Assembly: GCF_007830495.1 (NCBI RefSeq)
Contig: NZ_VLKW01000003.1
Location: forward strand, 186,001 to 250,000
DNA from: Pseudoduganella flava
Lineage (GTDB): Bacteria > Pseudomonadota > Gammaproteobacteria > Burkholderiales > Burkholderiaceae_D
DNA length: 64,000 bases
Reading direction: 5' to 3'
Shown: one piece after another, positions 49,595 through 58,057 of the stretch
Layout: the number at the start of each line of letters is the position of its first letter
Position numbering within the stretch: the stretch's first letter is position 1
Notes under the pieces: model-generated
The model's database searches: none
What the model saw: the letters and a program-made list of their open reading frames with translations, nothing else
What the model was told of the DNA's origin: nothing
Position numbers and translations under genes: made by a program

Positions 49595-50035
49595 TCAGCG
49601 TATGAAATAACCGGCCACCCGCCAGGTGCCATCTTCCTCCCGCGTCGGCGTCACCGTCTCGATCGCATTGGCACGGTCGGTGAACCGGCTGGCGTATTGC
49701 AGCACCACGTAATGGCCTCGCGGCGCGCCGGGCAAAGTCGTGGCGTAGACGGACGACATCAGCGTCCTGCCCTGCACGGTGCCGACCGGCATGCGTGCGT
49801 CACGCATGCCCTTCTCCCACTGCGCAACGCTGACGGCGTTCTTCAACACCTGCGCGCCCTGCTCCCACGATGCCGTGTACCGGCCTTCATCGACCACCGC
49901 CAGCCACTGTTCCGCGGCCTGCTGGGCCGCGGCAAGCACCTGCGGGTCCTGCGGCGGCTGCACGCCCTGGGCATGGGCGAACGGGGCGAGGCTGAGCGAG
50001 GCGGTGGAGAACAGCAAGGCGGCAAGCAGTTTCAT
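49595..50035 (-). CDS. DUF4019 family exported protein
   Basis: 146 residues with a signal peptide (…LAPFAHA, cleaved before QG). The mature part has the DUF4019 pattern: AAEQWLAVVDEGRYTASWEQGA near the start, then R..R.P.GTVQ.R, and an Ala-Gly-Tyr-Phe-Ile-Arg C-terminal strand. The molecular function of the family is not known. It lies between the peptidase gene and the PaoABC-like operon on the same strand, with about 60 bases on its paoC side, and may be transcribed with that operon. Confidence 0.75.
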   Translation of the reverse strand: MKLLAALLFSTASLSLAPFAHAQGVQPPQDPQVLAAAQQAAEQWLAVVDEGRYTASWEQGAQVLKNAVSVAQWEKGMRDARMPVGTVQGRTLMSSVYATTLPGAPRGHYVVLQYASRFTDRANAIETVTPTREEDGTWRVAGYFIR

Positions 50036-50095
50036 GACGGTCCTTTCCGGTTCGGGAGTAACGGCGCGGGCACGTTGCCCGCGCCTGCCGTCATC

Positions 50096-52294
50096 TTACG
50101 CGACTTGCGGCAACTTCCCGATCAGCTTGTCCAGCGTGATCGGGTACTCGCGCACCCGGACGCCGGTGGCGTTGTGGATCGCATTCGCGATCGCCGCGGC
50201 GACGCCGCAGATACCCAGCTCACCGACCCCCTTTGCCTTCATCGGCGACGACATCGGGTCCGTCTCGTCGAGGAAGATCACCTCCTGGTGCGGGATGTCC
50301 GCATGCACGGGCACCTCGTACGACGCCAGGTCGTGGTTGACGAAGAAGCCGAGGCGCTTGTCGACGACCAGGTCCTCCATCAGTGCCGCGCCGGCTCCCA
50401 TCGTCATCGCGCCGATCACCTGGCTGCGTGCCGACTTCGGGTTCAGGATGCGGCCGGCCGCGCACACGGCCAGCATGCGCCGGATCCGCGTCTCGCCCGT
50501 GTAGGCATCGACCGCCACTTCGACGAAATGGGCGCCGAATGTCGATTGCTGGAACTTCTTGTCCAGGTCCCCGTATTCCATCTTGTCCTCGGCCACCACT
50601 TCGCCGCTTGCGGCCGCGTCGCGCAGCGGCACCGACTTGCCGCCCGCGCGCACGGTGCCGTCCGTGAACTCGGCATCCGCTGCCAGGCCGAGCTTCTTGC
50701 AGACGGCTTCGCGCAGCTTCACGCACGCGGCATACACGCCGGCGGTGGAGCTGTTGCCGCCCCACTGGCCGCCCGAGCCGGCGGAGACGGGGAAGTCAGA
50801 ATCGCCCAACTTGACGACGACCTTGGCCAGCCCCACGCCCATCATCTCCGCGGCCGTCTGCGCGATGATCGTGTAGCTGCCGGTGCCGATGTCCGTCATG
50901 TCCGTTTCGACAGTGACGACGCCGTCGGCGCCGAGCCGCACGCGCGCCGCGGACTTCTGCACGAGGTTGTTGCGGAACGCCGCCGCCACGCCCAGGCCGA
51001 CCAGCCAGCGGCCGTCGCGCACCTGGCCGGGCAACGGGTTGCGCCGGTTCCAGCCGAACCGCTCGGCGCCCGTGCGCAGGCACTCGACGAAGCGGCGCTG
51101 CGAGAACTTGCGGGTGCGCTTTTCCGGGTCGACCGTCGTGTCGTTGACGATGCGCAGCGTGACGGGGTCCATCTTCAGCTTCTCGGCCAGCTCGTCGACC
51201 GCGATCTCCAGCGCCATCAAGCCAGGTGCCTCGCCGGGCGCGCGCATCGCGTTCCCTTCCGGCAGATCGAGCGTGGCCAGCAGCATCCGCGTCAGCCGGT
51301 GCGCGCCCGCGTACAGCAGGCGGGTCTGGTTCACTGCCGTTTCCGGCTTGCCGTCCGGGAGGTCGCCCGACCAGCTCTCGTGCGCGATCGCCGTGATGCG
51401 GCCCTCGCGCGTGGCGCCGAAGCGGATGCGCTGGATCGTGGCCGGCCGGTGCGTCGTGTTGTTGATCACCAGCGCGCGCTGCAGCGCCACCTTCACGGGC
51501 CGCCGCGCCGCCTTCGCGCCCAGCGCCGCCAGCAGTGCCTCGGCCCGCACGAACAGCTTGCCGCCGAAACCGCCGCCGATGTACGGCGACACGTAGCGCA
51601 CGTTCTCCTTCGGGATGCCGAGCGTCTTCGCCATGTCGCCCTTGCCCCAGTCGATCATCTGGTTCGACGTCCACACGGTCAGCTTGTCGCCATCCCATGC
51701 GGCGACCGATGCGTGCGGCTCCATCATCGCGTGGCTCTGGTCCGGCGTCGTGTAGGTGGCATCCAGCTTCACCGGCGCCGCGTCGAACGCGGACTGGAAG
51801 TTGCCGGCCTTCGTTTCCGGGTCATCTTCCTTCTTCGGCAGCTTGGCGCTGCCCTTGGCCTTGGCCAGGTCGTATGCGCCCTTCGTCTCGGCATAGCGCA
51901 CGCGCACCAGGGATGCGGCGGCGCGCGCCTGTTCGAACGTCTCGGCGACGACGACCGCAACGGCCTGGTGATAGTGCTCGACTTCCGGGCCGGCCAGCAG
52001 TGTCGCCGTGTTGTACTTGCCCTTGCCCAGCTTGCCCGCATTCTCGTGCGTGACGATGGCCAGCACGCCGGGTGCGCGCCGTGCTTCGGCCGTGTCGATC
52101 GATGTGATGCGGCCCTTGGCGATCGCGGCACCGATCACGTACCCGTAGGCGGCGTTCGGTGCCACGTCATGGCGCTCATAGGCGTAACGCGCAGTGCCGG
52201 TGGTCTTGTACGGGCCGTCGATGCGGTCCGTCGGTTTGCCGACCACTTTCAACTGGTCGATCGGATTGGTGGTGGCGGGAGTGGTGAACTTCAT
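50096..52294 (-). CDS. paoC: PaoC-like molybdenum cofactor subunit of periplasmic aldehyde oxidase
   Basis: 732 residues. Opens with GKPTDRIDGPYKTTGTARYA, has YIGGGFGGKLF in the Moco-binding part, TDIGTGSYTI and AGSGGQWGG, and ends with GVGELGICGVAAAIANAI, where the glutamate is the base catalyst. Length and order match E. coli PaoC, which oxidises aromatic aldehydes with a molybdopterin cytosine dinucleotide cofactor. It has no signal of its own and would be carried through the Tat system by the PaoA-like partner. It starts four bases after the paoB stop. Confidence 0.88.
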   Translation of the reverse strand: MKFTTPATTNPIDQLKVVGKPTDRIDGPYKTTGTARYAYERHDVAPNAAYGYVIGAAIAKGRITSIDTAEARRAPGVLAIVTHENAGKLGKGKYNTATLLAGPEVEHYHQAVAVVVAETFEQARAAASLVRVRYAETKGAYDLAKAKGSAKLPKKEDDPETKAGNFQSAFDAAPVKLDATYTTPDQSHAMMEPHASVAAWDGDKLTVWTSNQMIDWGKGDMAKTLGIPKENVRYVSPYIGGGFGGKLFVRAEALLAALGAKAARRPVKVALQRALVINNTTHRPATIQRIRFGATREGRITAIAHESWSGDLPDGKPETAVNQTRLLYAGAHRLTRMLLATLDLPEGNAMRAPGEAPGLMALEIAVDELAEKLKMDPVTLRIVNDTTVDPEKRTRKFSQRRFVECLRTGAERFGWNRRNPLPGQVRDGRWLVGLGVAAAFRNNLVQKSAARVRLGADGVVTVETDMTDIGTGSYTIIAQTAAEMMGVGLAKVVVKLGDSDFPVSAGSGGQWGGNSSTAGVYAACVKLREAVCKKLGLAADAEFTDGTVRAGGKSVPLRDAAASGEVVAEDKMEYGDLDKKFQQSTFGAHFVEVAVDAYTGETRIRRMLAVCAAGRILNPKSARSQVIGAMTMGAGAALMEDLVVDKRLGFFVNHDLASYEVPVHADIPHQEVIFLDETDPMSSPMKAKGVGELGICGVAAAIANAIHNATGVRVREYPITLDKLIGKLPQVA

Positions 52295-52298
52295 CGCA

Positions 52299-53252
52299 TC
52301 ATCCTTTCTTCGCTTCGGCCAGCACAGCGTCAAGCGTGCGCTGGACGAGGGGAATCTTGAACGCGTTGTCGTGCGTGGGCTTCGCATCGGCCAGCAGCGC
52401 ATCGGCCACGGCCTTGCCGCCGCGCGGCAGGTACTGCTCCGCGGCCGGCATGCGCCATGGCTTGTGGGCGACACCACCGAGTGCGACGCGGCCGGTGCCG
52501 TCGCGCTGCACGATGGCCGCCACGGAGACGAGCGCGAACGCATACGAGGCGCGGTCGCGCACCTTGCGGTAGATGTGCGTGCCGCCGGCGGGGCGCGGCA
52601 GCGTGACCGCGGTGATCAGTTCCCCGGGCGCCAGCGCGTGCTCGATGTGCGGCGTGTTACCGGGCAGCTTGTGGAAGTCGGCGATCGGGATCGTGCGCGT
52701 GGCGCCGTTCGGCTGCACCGTCTCGACGGTCGCATCCAGCACGGCCATCGCCACGGCCATGTCGCTCGGGTGGGTGGCGATGCAGGCATCGCTGACGCCG
52801 ACGATCGCGTTGTGGCGCGTGAAGCCGCCGATCGCCGAGCAGCCGCTGCCCGGCTGGCGCTTGTTGCAGGCCATGTTCGTGTCGTAGAAGTACGGGCAGC
52901 GCGTGCGCTGCAGCAGGTTGCCGGCCGTGGTGGCCTTGTTGCGCAGCTGCGCCGAAGCCCCGGCCAGCAAGGCGCGCGACAGCACGCCGTAATCGCGGCG
53001 CACGCGCTCGTCCGCCGCGAGGTCCGTGTTGCGGACCAGCGCGCCGACGCGCAGGCCGCCGTCGCGCGTCGCTTCGATCTTGTCGAGCTGCAGGCCGTTC
53101 ACGTCTACCAGGTGCGGCGGCGTTTCGATCTCGAGCTTCATCAGGTCCAGCAGGTTCGTGCCGCCGGCGATGAAGCGGGCGCCCGGCACCCGCGCGACCG
53201 CCGCCGCGGCTTCGGCGGGCGTGCGGGCCTTCTCGTAGCTGAAGACTTTCAT
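52299..53252 (-). CDS. paoB: PaoB-like FAD/[4Fe-4S] subunit of periplasmic aldehyde oxidase
   Basis: 317 residues from the ATG at 53252. FAD-binding [11 protein letters not shown] near residue 35, then [13 protein letters not shown] and [10 protein letters not shown], the cysteine set of the extra [4Fe-4S] cluster, followed by [10 protein letters not shown]. The C-terminal domain ends near KIPLVQRTL. It relays electrons from the Moco site. It overlaps the small subunit by four bases (ATGA). It resembles, but is not the same as, the FAD subunit at 14797-15849. Confidence 0.88.
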   Translation of the reverse strand: MKVFSYEKARTPAEAAAAVARVPGARFIAGGTNLLDLMKLEIETPPHLVDVNGLQLDKIEATRDGGLRVGALVRNTDLAADERVRRDYGVLSRALLAGASAQLRNKATTAGNLLQRTRCPYFYDTNMACNKRQPGSGCSAIGGFTRHNAIVGVSDACIATHPSDMAVAMAVLDATVETVQPNGATRTIPIADFHKLPGNTPHIEHALAPGELITAVTLPRPAGGTHIYRKVRDRASYAFALVSVAAIVQRDGTGRVALGGVAHKPWRMPAAEQYLPRGGKAVADALLADAKPTHDNAFKIPLVQRTLDAVLAEAKKG

Positions 53253-53890
53253 GCGGGCCTCCCGGATATTTCGACAATCGCATCGACGATGTTCGAATAG
53301 GCACCGCAGCGGCAAATGTTGCCGCTCATGCGCTCGCGGATTTCCGTCTCCGTCAGCAGCGGGCGCTGCGTCAGGTCGGCCGTCACGTGGCTGGGAATGC
53401 CCTGGCGGATCTCGTCCAGCACGGCGACGGCCGAACAGATCTGGCCGGGAGTACAGTAGCCGCATTGGTAGCCGTCGTGCTTCACGAACGCGGCCTGCAT
53501 CGGATGCAGTTTCTCCGGCGTGCCGAGGCCTTCGATCGTCGTCACCTCGGAACCTTCGTGCATCACGGCCAGCGACAGGCAGGAGTTGATGCGGCGGCCG
53601 TCGACGATCACCGTGCAGGCGCCGCACTGGCCCTGGTCGCAGCCCTTCTTGGTGCCGGTCAGGTGCAGCTGCTCGCGCAGCAGGTCCAGCAACGTGGTGC
53701 GGGTGTCGACGGCGATCGTCTGCTGGCGGCCGTTCACTTTCAACGTGACGCGCGACGTGACGGGTGCCGGTGGCGGCGCCTGGGTGCCGGCGCTCGGCTG
53801 CGCACCGGCGACGGTCGGCACGGCGGCGGCGGTGGCGGTCAGCGCGCCCGCGATCAGCAGGTCGCGCCGGGTCGTGTCGATATCTTCCAT
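53249..53890 (-). CDS. paoA: PaoA-like [2Fe-2S] subunit with Tat signal
   Basis: 213 residues. The first ~32 are a twin-arginine signal ([13 protein letters not shown], then an Ala-rich stretch ending AGA), followed by a Pro/Ala linker. The ferredoxin domain has [13 protein letters not shown] and the second cluster CGYCTPGQI with ICRCGAY. As in E. coli PaoA, this subunit should guide the folded three-subunit enzyme into the periplasm. It is the first gene of the operon. The difference from the signal-less homologue at 14273 means the two enzymes act in different compartments. Confidence 0.9.
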   Translation of the reverse strand: MEDIDTTRRDLLIAGALTATAAAVPTVAGAQPSAGTQAPPPAPVTSRVTLKVNGRQQTIAVDTRTTLLDLLREQLHLTGTKKGCDQGQCGACTVIVDGRRINSCLSLAVMHEGSEVTTIEGLGTPEKLHPMQAAFVKHDGYQCGYCTPGQICSAVAVLDEIRQGIPSHVTADLTQRPLLTETEIRERMSGNICRCGAYSNIVDAIVEISGRPA

Positions 53891-54083
53891 TGTTCACTTC
53901 CTTTGCGGGTGGGATGGTGGCAGGAAGGTTCGCTGCATGCAGGGCCTCTGGCGGGCCCATGAGAACCAATCAGTGATGGTAAATGCATTACGCGGAAGGG
54001 ATGCACACGGTTGCGCACATGGGCTTATGAGCGACGCTCATCAATCGCCGGCCCGCAAAACAAAGATTTTTCGGCCGTACGCC

Positions 54084-54132
54084 CATAAAAAAACCGGCAC
54101 CCCCGCGCCAAATACGCGAGGATGCCGGTTTT
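54084..54132 (-). terminator. terminator of the outer-membrane barrel gene
   Basis: On the minus strand AAAACCGGCA pairs with TGCCGGTTTT (plus-strand arms 54123-54132 and 54090-54099) around a 23-base loop, and a T-run follows. It lies 50 bases after the barrel gene. The rest of 53891-54183 shows no further feature. Confidence 0.75.
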
Positions 54133-54183
54133 AATCGGCGCCGGAGTAACTCACCGGCGGCCGGGTATTTTATGCGGCTGGAA

Positions 54184-54678
54184 TCAGAACTTGTAGCCGA
54201 CGCCGACGTTCAGGGTCGTCGAATCGCTGCTCATTTTCTGCACTTCGACGCGGCCGAAGATGTTCGGCGTGAAGCTCATGTTCAGGCCGATGCCGTACAG
54301 GACCTTGGTGTCGCTGTCGTCGCTCTTGTAGCCGCGGTAGTCGGCTTCGACTTTCAGGTAGGAAGCGCCCAGGCGGCCGTACACGTCCAGTTGGTTGTTC
54401 AGCGGGAACGAGCCGATAACCGACAGGTGGGTCTGCTTGGCCTTGACTTCCGTGCCGTAGTATTCGAAGTCGCCGTGCTGGCGGTAGCCCAGTTCCACTG
54501 CGACGTTCTGGTTGATGCCGTAGCCTGCGAACGCGCCGATGGCTTTCTTGGTGCTGTCGAAATCGTCGATCTTCGTGCCACCGACGTCACCGCCGATGTA
54601 GAAGCCGGTCGGAGCGGCTGCGAAGGAGGAGGAAGCCATCAGGGCCAGAGCGGCGGCGGCGGCGAGTTTCTTGAACAT
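54184..54678 (-). CDS. small outer membrane beta-barrel protein
   Basis: 164 residues with a signal peptide (…SSSFA, cleaved before AAPTG). The mature ~143 residues open GFYIGGDVGG and alternate polar and aromatic residues in eight strand-like stretches, ending in GVGYKF with the terminal Phe needed for outer-membrane insertion. The pattern is that of OmpW/OmpA-N-type eight-stranded barrels. The function is unknown; such proteins serve as small porins or structural proteins. It is a single gene with its own terminator and an AT-rich upstream gap. Confidence 0.8.
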   Translation of the reverse strand: MFKKLAAAAALALMASSSFAAAPTGFYIGGDVGGTKIDDFDSTKKAIGAFAGYGINQNVAVELGYRQHGDFEYYGTEVKAKQTHLSVIGSFPLNNQLDVYGRLGASYLKVEADYRGYKSDDSDTKVLYGIGLNMSFTPNIFGRVEVQKMSSDSTTLNVGVGYKF

Positions 54679-54899
54679 TATATATCCTGATTTTAAGTGG
54701 TGAATTCCGTTCTTATCGTCGCAAGCGAAATCTTATTTCTATTGCTGACAGGCAATTATACAGTTTGATAATTTATGCTGCAAGTGGGCATAATGACCTA
54801 GGCATTTTCGGCAGGCGGTTCATCCAATAACTCCGGGTGCCTGCCGTGAAAAACGGCGGCCCGGCACAGCCTTGCGGGTGGTACGATCGATCTGTTCCC

Positions 54900-55280
54900 A
54901 TGCATACCTCGATGAAATTCCTGCTCAATCTGATCGGCGCCATCGCCGTGGTCCTGGCCGTGCTCGGCGTATTCCTGCCGCTGCTGCCGACCACGCCGTT
55001 CCTGCTGCTGGCGTCGGCCTGTTTCGCGCGCGGCTCGACGCGCATGCACAACTGGCTGCGCACCAACCGCCTGTTCGGCAAATACCTGCGCGACTGGGAG
55101 GATGGCCGCGGCCTGCCGCTGCGCGGCAAGCTGGCCATCCTGCTGCTGATGTGGGTATCGATGGGCTATTCGATGACGCGCGTGCCGCACGTGGCCCTGG
55201 TGCTGCTGCTCGCGGCGATCGGCGTGGCCGTCACCGTGTTCCTGCTGCGCTTCGTGCCGACGCAGCGCGCGCGCCGCTAG
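54900..55280 (+). CDS. DUF454 family inner membrane protein (YbaN-like)
   Basis: 126 residues with three to four membrane helices. The family signature is clear: a GVFLPLLPTTPFLLLA segment after the first helix, CFARGS.R.H.W, and a short basic linker around RGLPLRGK before the last helices. The function of DUF454 proteins is not established. ATGs at 54900 and 54912 are both possible. The stop codon overlaps the stop of the convergent acetyltransferase gene by two bases. Confidence 0.8.
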   Translation: MHTSMKFLLNLIGAIAVVLAVLGVFLPLLPTTPFLLLASACFARGSTRMHNWLRTNRLFGKYLRDWEDGRGLPLRGKLAILLLMWVSMGYSMTRVPHVALVLLLAAIGVAVTVFLLRFVPTQRARR

Positions 55281-55846
55281 CGCTCCTTCAGGGCAAACGG
55301 CAGGTACCAGTACAGCGCCACCTCCCGCGTGCCAGGGTGCAGCGCCCGGTACAGATGGTGGTCATGGCCGCCCAGCGTGAAGCCATAGCGCCGGTAAAAG
55401 CGGCATGCGGCCACATTGTTCGATTGCGTCTCCAACCGCAAGCCCGGCATGCCATGCGCCTGCGCCCAGCCGACCGCCGCATCCATCAGCTGCCGTGCCA
55501 GGCCAAGGCCGCGATGCGCTGCATCGACGGCGAAGTCCTCGACGATCGCATAGCCGCTCCAGCAGCGGCCGACGATCAGGTAGCCCACCGCGTGGCCGGC
55601 CGCCTGCGCGACGAATACGGCGCAGTCGGCATCGTCCAGGGTGGACCCGATCTCATCGAAATCGACGTCGTAGCGCTTGCGGTACGGCGCCGCCAAGGGT
55701 GTGGCGCGCGCCACGCACTCGTCGTCGAACGGTGCGGTCAGCTCGCTGGCGATCTCGAACGAAAAGTCGCAGTGCGCCAGCGCGGCGACCGATGCCGCAT
55801 TGGCACGCACGATCGCGATCCCCGCTGCTGCCGGCGGCTGCGTCAC
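55277..55846 (-). CDS. GNAT acetyltransferase, streptothricin acetyltransferase (SatA)-like
   Basis: 189 residues from a GTG at 55846 that overlaps the stop of the methyltransferase gene. The GNAT core has VDAAHRGLGLARQLM for acetyl-CoA. Downstream, the order MPGLRLETQSNNVAACRFY, GF.LGGHD, and EVALYWYL at the C-terminus follows the SatA/streptothricin acetyltransferase pattern closely. That suggests acetylation of an amino group on an antibiotic or a metabolite. Chromosomal relatives are common in soil bacteria, so a resistance role is possible but not shown. Confidence 0.75.
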   Translation of the reverse strand: MTQPPAAAGIAIVRANAASVAALAHCDFSFEIASELTAPFDDECVARATPLAAPYRKRYDVDFDEIGSTLDDADCAVFVAQAAGHAVGYLIVGRCWSGYAIVEDFAVDAAHRGLGLARQLMDAAVGWAQAHGMPGLRLETQSNNVAACRFYRRYGFTLGGHDHHLYRALHPGTREVALYWYLPFALKER

Positions 55847-56574
55847 TTGCGCAGTACCGTGATGCCTGCCTGGTGCTTCGACAGCAGCACCGTGAACAGG
55901 CCGACGAGCGTGCGCATGCCGGGGATGCGGAACAGCTTGCCGAGCAGGCCGCGCTGGTCTTGCCGGTACAACGAGATGTACAGGTAGGATGCGTGGGGAT
56001 GTACGCTGAACGAGCGGAAGCCGACCTTCTTCGCGGCGCGGATGATCTTCGCCGGATGCATGTCGCGTTCGGTGACGCCGAATTCCTCCATTACGGCGCG
56101 CGAGCGCCGCTCGTGGCCGCGCCCAGGTTCCGACGTGATGCAGATGCCGCCCGGCTTCAGCGCGCGGTAGGCGCTGCGCAGTGCGCCGACTTCGTCCACG
56201 GCGTGGTGCAGGCAATCGAAGAACACGACCACGTCGAACTCCTCGTTGAAGGTCAGCGACTCGTAGTCGCCGCTGACGAAGTCCAGGTTCGCGAGGCCAT
56301 TCTGCTGCTTCAGTCCGCGCCCTGCCTCGATCGCTTCCGGCACCAGGTCCTGGCCGATCACGTCGTAGCCCCGCTTCGCGAACAGCACGCTGGTCCAGCC
56401 CGTGCCGCACCCCATGTCGAGCAGCCGGCCACCTTCCGGCATCAGGCCCATCATCGCGCCCAGCTCCATCAGGTACAGGCCGCACTGGCTGTCGGACCAC
56501 GGCTTGTGGACCGCATGCCGCATGCCGTCCGCGCCGATGTTTTTGAAGTAGTCGTACTCGCCTTGCGTTGCCAT
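55843..56574 (-). CDS. class I SAM-dependent methyltransferase
   Basis: 243 residues from the ATG at 56574. The SAM site is LLDMGCGTGWTSVLFA (motif I) at about residue 53-68, GQDLVPEAI (acidic loop), FDVVVFFDCLHHA (motif II/III) and LKPGGICITSEPG. The C-terminal third is basic with Tyr-rich segments and may bind the substrate. The substrate is unknown; the family includes methyltransferases for sugars, lipids and small molecules. It is coupled by a GTGA overlap to the acetyltransferase. Confidence 0.8.
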   Translation of the reverse strand: MATQGEYDYFKNIGADGMRHAVHKPWSDSQCGLYLMELGAMMGLMPEGGRLLDMGCGTGWTSVLFAKRGYDVIGQDLVPEAIEAGRGLKQQNGLANLDFVSGDYESLTFNEEFDVVVFFDCLHHAVDEVGALRSAYRALKPGGICITSEPGRGHERRSRAVMEEFGVTERDMHPAKIIRAAKKVGFRSFSVHPHASYLYISLYRQDQRGLLGKLFRIPGMRTLVGLFTVLLSKHQAGITVLRK

Positions 56575-56641
56575 GGCCTGCCTGGATGGTAGAGGAACGC
56601 GGTATTCTAAAGGAAAGTCGTAATGTTCAAGCAACAGGCGG

Positions 56642-56971
56642 TCACCGGCGCGACTCGCGTGCCGCGGCATACTTGCGCCCCCAGTCCGCCACCGGCCCCA
56701 GCGCCTTGTTGAGCTCAGCCCCGGCGCGCGTCAGCGAGTACTCGACGCGCGGCGGCACTTCCGGATACGCGGTGCGCGTGACGAGGCCGTCCGCCTCCAT
56801 CTCGCGCAACTGCTGGATCAGCATCTTTTCCGTGATGCCGCCCAGCAGGCGGCGCAATTCGCCCGTGCGCACGGGCTGCGCGTGCAGCTCGTACAGGATC
56901 ACGGCTTTCCACTTGCCGCCGATGACTTCGAAGGCCGGCCCGATGCCGCAGTTGAACGGTTTAGTCGCCAA
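56642..56971 (-). CDS. HxlR family transcriptional regulator
   Basis: 109 residues with the winged-helix HxlR fold: CGIGPAFEVIGGKWKAVIL at the N-terminus with the redox-relevant cysteine, R.GELRRLLGGITEKMLIQQL as the recognition helix, and Y.EVPPRVEYSLT as the wing. GGAGG five bases before a TTG at 56971 makes that codon the likely start; a TTG at 56983 would add four residues. It is divergent from the dehydrogenase at 57082, which it most probably controls through sites in the 110-base gap. Confidence 0.85.
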   Translation of the reverse strand: MATKPFNCGIGPAFEVIGGKWKAVILYELHAQPVRTGELRRLLGGITEKMLIQQLREMEADGLVTRTAYPEVPPRVEYSLTRAGAELNKALGPVADWGRKYAAARESRR

Positions 56972-57013
56972 AACTTCCTCCAAAACTTACCAATTGGGTA
57001 GTACCTGATGAAA

Positions 57014-57025
57014 AAGTACGTACTT
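57014..57025. promoter_or_regulatory. probable HxlR operator
   Basis: AAGTACGTACTT is a perfect 12-base palindrome that runs into the -35 of the dehydrogenase promoter. A second symmetrical stretch, TTACCAATTGGGTA, lies at about 56987-57000 near the regulator start. GTAC-containing palindromes between divergent genes fit an HxlR-type binding pair. Confidence 0.55.
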
Positions 57026-57053
57026 GACGGTGCAAATGGTACATCACGATACT
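57024..57053 (+). promoter_or_regulatory. promoter of the dehydrogenase gene
   Basis: TTGACG at 57024-57029 and GATACT at 57048-57053 with an 18-base spacer, about 30 bases before the ATG at 57082. GGAG lies about 10 bases before that ATG. Confidence 0.55.
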
Positions 57054-57081
57054 GGCGCCTCCCACATCACAGGAGAACGCG

Positions 57082-57963
57082 ATGAAACAGGTTGCCGTTA
57101 TCGGCTTGGGCCAGATGGGCTCCACGCTGGCCCGCCTGCTGCTGCAGGCGGACATGCAAGTGCACGTCTGGAACCGCAGTCCGGGCAGGAGCACGCCGCT
57201 CGCGGCGGCGGGCGCCGTCGTGGCGCCAACGCCGGCGCAGGCCGTGCGCGATGCGCAGGTCGTCGTCATGTGCGTGCACGACGACGCCGCGGCCCGCAGC
57301 GTGCTGGCGATGGATGGCGTCGCGGCCGCCTTGCAGGGCAAGGTGCTGCTGCAGCTGACCACCGTGAGCCCGCAGGAAGCGCGTGCCGCGGCCGGGGAGG
57401 CGCATGCGCTGGGCGCCGGCTTTCTCGCCGGCGCGATCCAGGTCGCGCCGGAGCAGATGGGCAAGCCGGATACGACGATCCTGCTGTCCGGCGCGGCGGC
57501 CGACCATGACCGCGCCCGCGACGTGCTCGCGGCCTTCGGCGGCAACGTCGTTTACCTTGGCGAGAACCCTGGCGCGGCCGCCACGATGGACCTGGCCACG
57601 CTGTCCTACGTGTACGGCGCCGCGGCAGGTTTCTTCCAGGGCGCCGCACTGGCCGGGCGCGAGGGACTGGACGTGCGCGCCTATGGCGACATCGTGCATG
57701 CGATGTCGCCATCGTTCGGCGCCTTCCTGCGCCACGAGGCCGGGTCGATCGCCGCGGAGGATTACGCGGTTTCACAAAGCCCGCTGTCGATTTCCGTCGA
57801 TGCAACCCGGCGCATCGAGGAAGCGATGCGGGAGCGACGCCTGCATGCCGGCTTGCCCGCGCTGATCGCGCAGTTGCTGCGCGATGCGGACCGCGCCGGG
57901 TTCGGCGGCGAGGAATTCGCGGCCGTGGTAAAAGTGCTGCGAGCGGAACCTGCGCCGAGCTGA
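57082..57963 (+). CDS. NAD(P)-dependent 3-hydroxyisobutyrate dehydrogenase/imine reductase-like protein
   Basis: 293 residues. The Rossmann fold opens VAVIGLGQMGSTLA and the dinucleotide edge is HVWNRSPGRS, where the Arg-Ser suggests NADPH. The second half is the all-helical domain of this family. The usual catalytic Lys of 3-hydroxyisobutyrate dehydrogenases (G-x-x-N-K) is not seen; the corresponding region reads AATMDLATLSYVYG. This is as in imine reductases, where it is replaced by Asp or Tyr. I therefore favour an imine-reductase-like reaction. It is divergent from an HxlR regulator, an arrangement typical for stress- or substrate-induced oxidoreductases. Confidence 0.75.
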   Translation: MKQVAVIGLGQMGSTLARLLLQADMQVHVWNRSPGRSTPLAAAGAVVAPTPAQAVRDAQVVVMCVHDDAAARSVLAMDGVAAALQGKVLLQLTTVSPQEARAAAGEAHALGAGFLAGAIQVAPEQMGKPDTTILLSGAAADHDRARDVLAAFGGNVVYLGENPGAAATMDLATLSYVYGAAAGFFQGAALAGREGLDVRAYGDIVHAMSPSFGAFLRHEAGSIAAEDYAVSQSPLSISVDATRRIEEAMRERRLHAGLPALIAQLLRDADRAGFGGEEFAAVVKVLRAEPAPS

Positions 57964-58057
57964 TCGCCGCAAGCGATCACGAACACCGCGCTGCTGTCGA
58001 CGCCGGCGCCGTCCCCCGCGACGATGTGGCTGTCATGATGGATCGGAAAGGAGCGCG

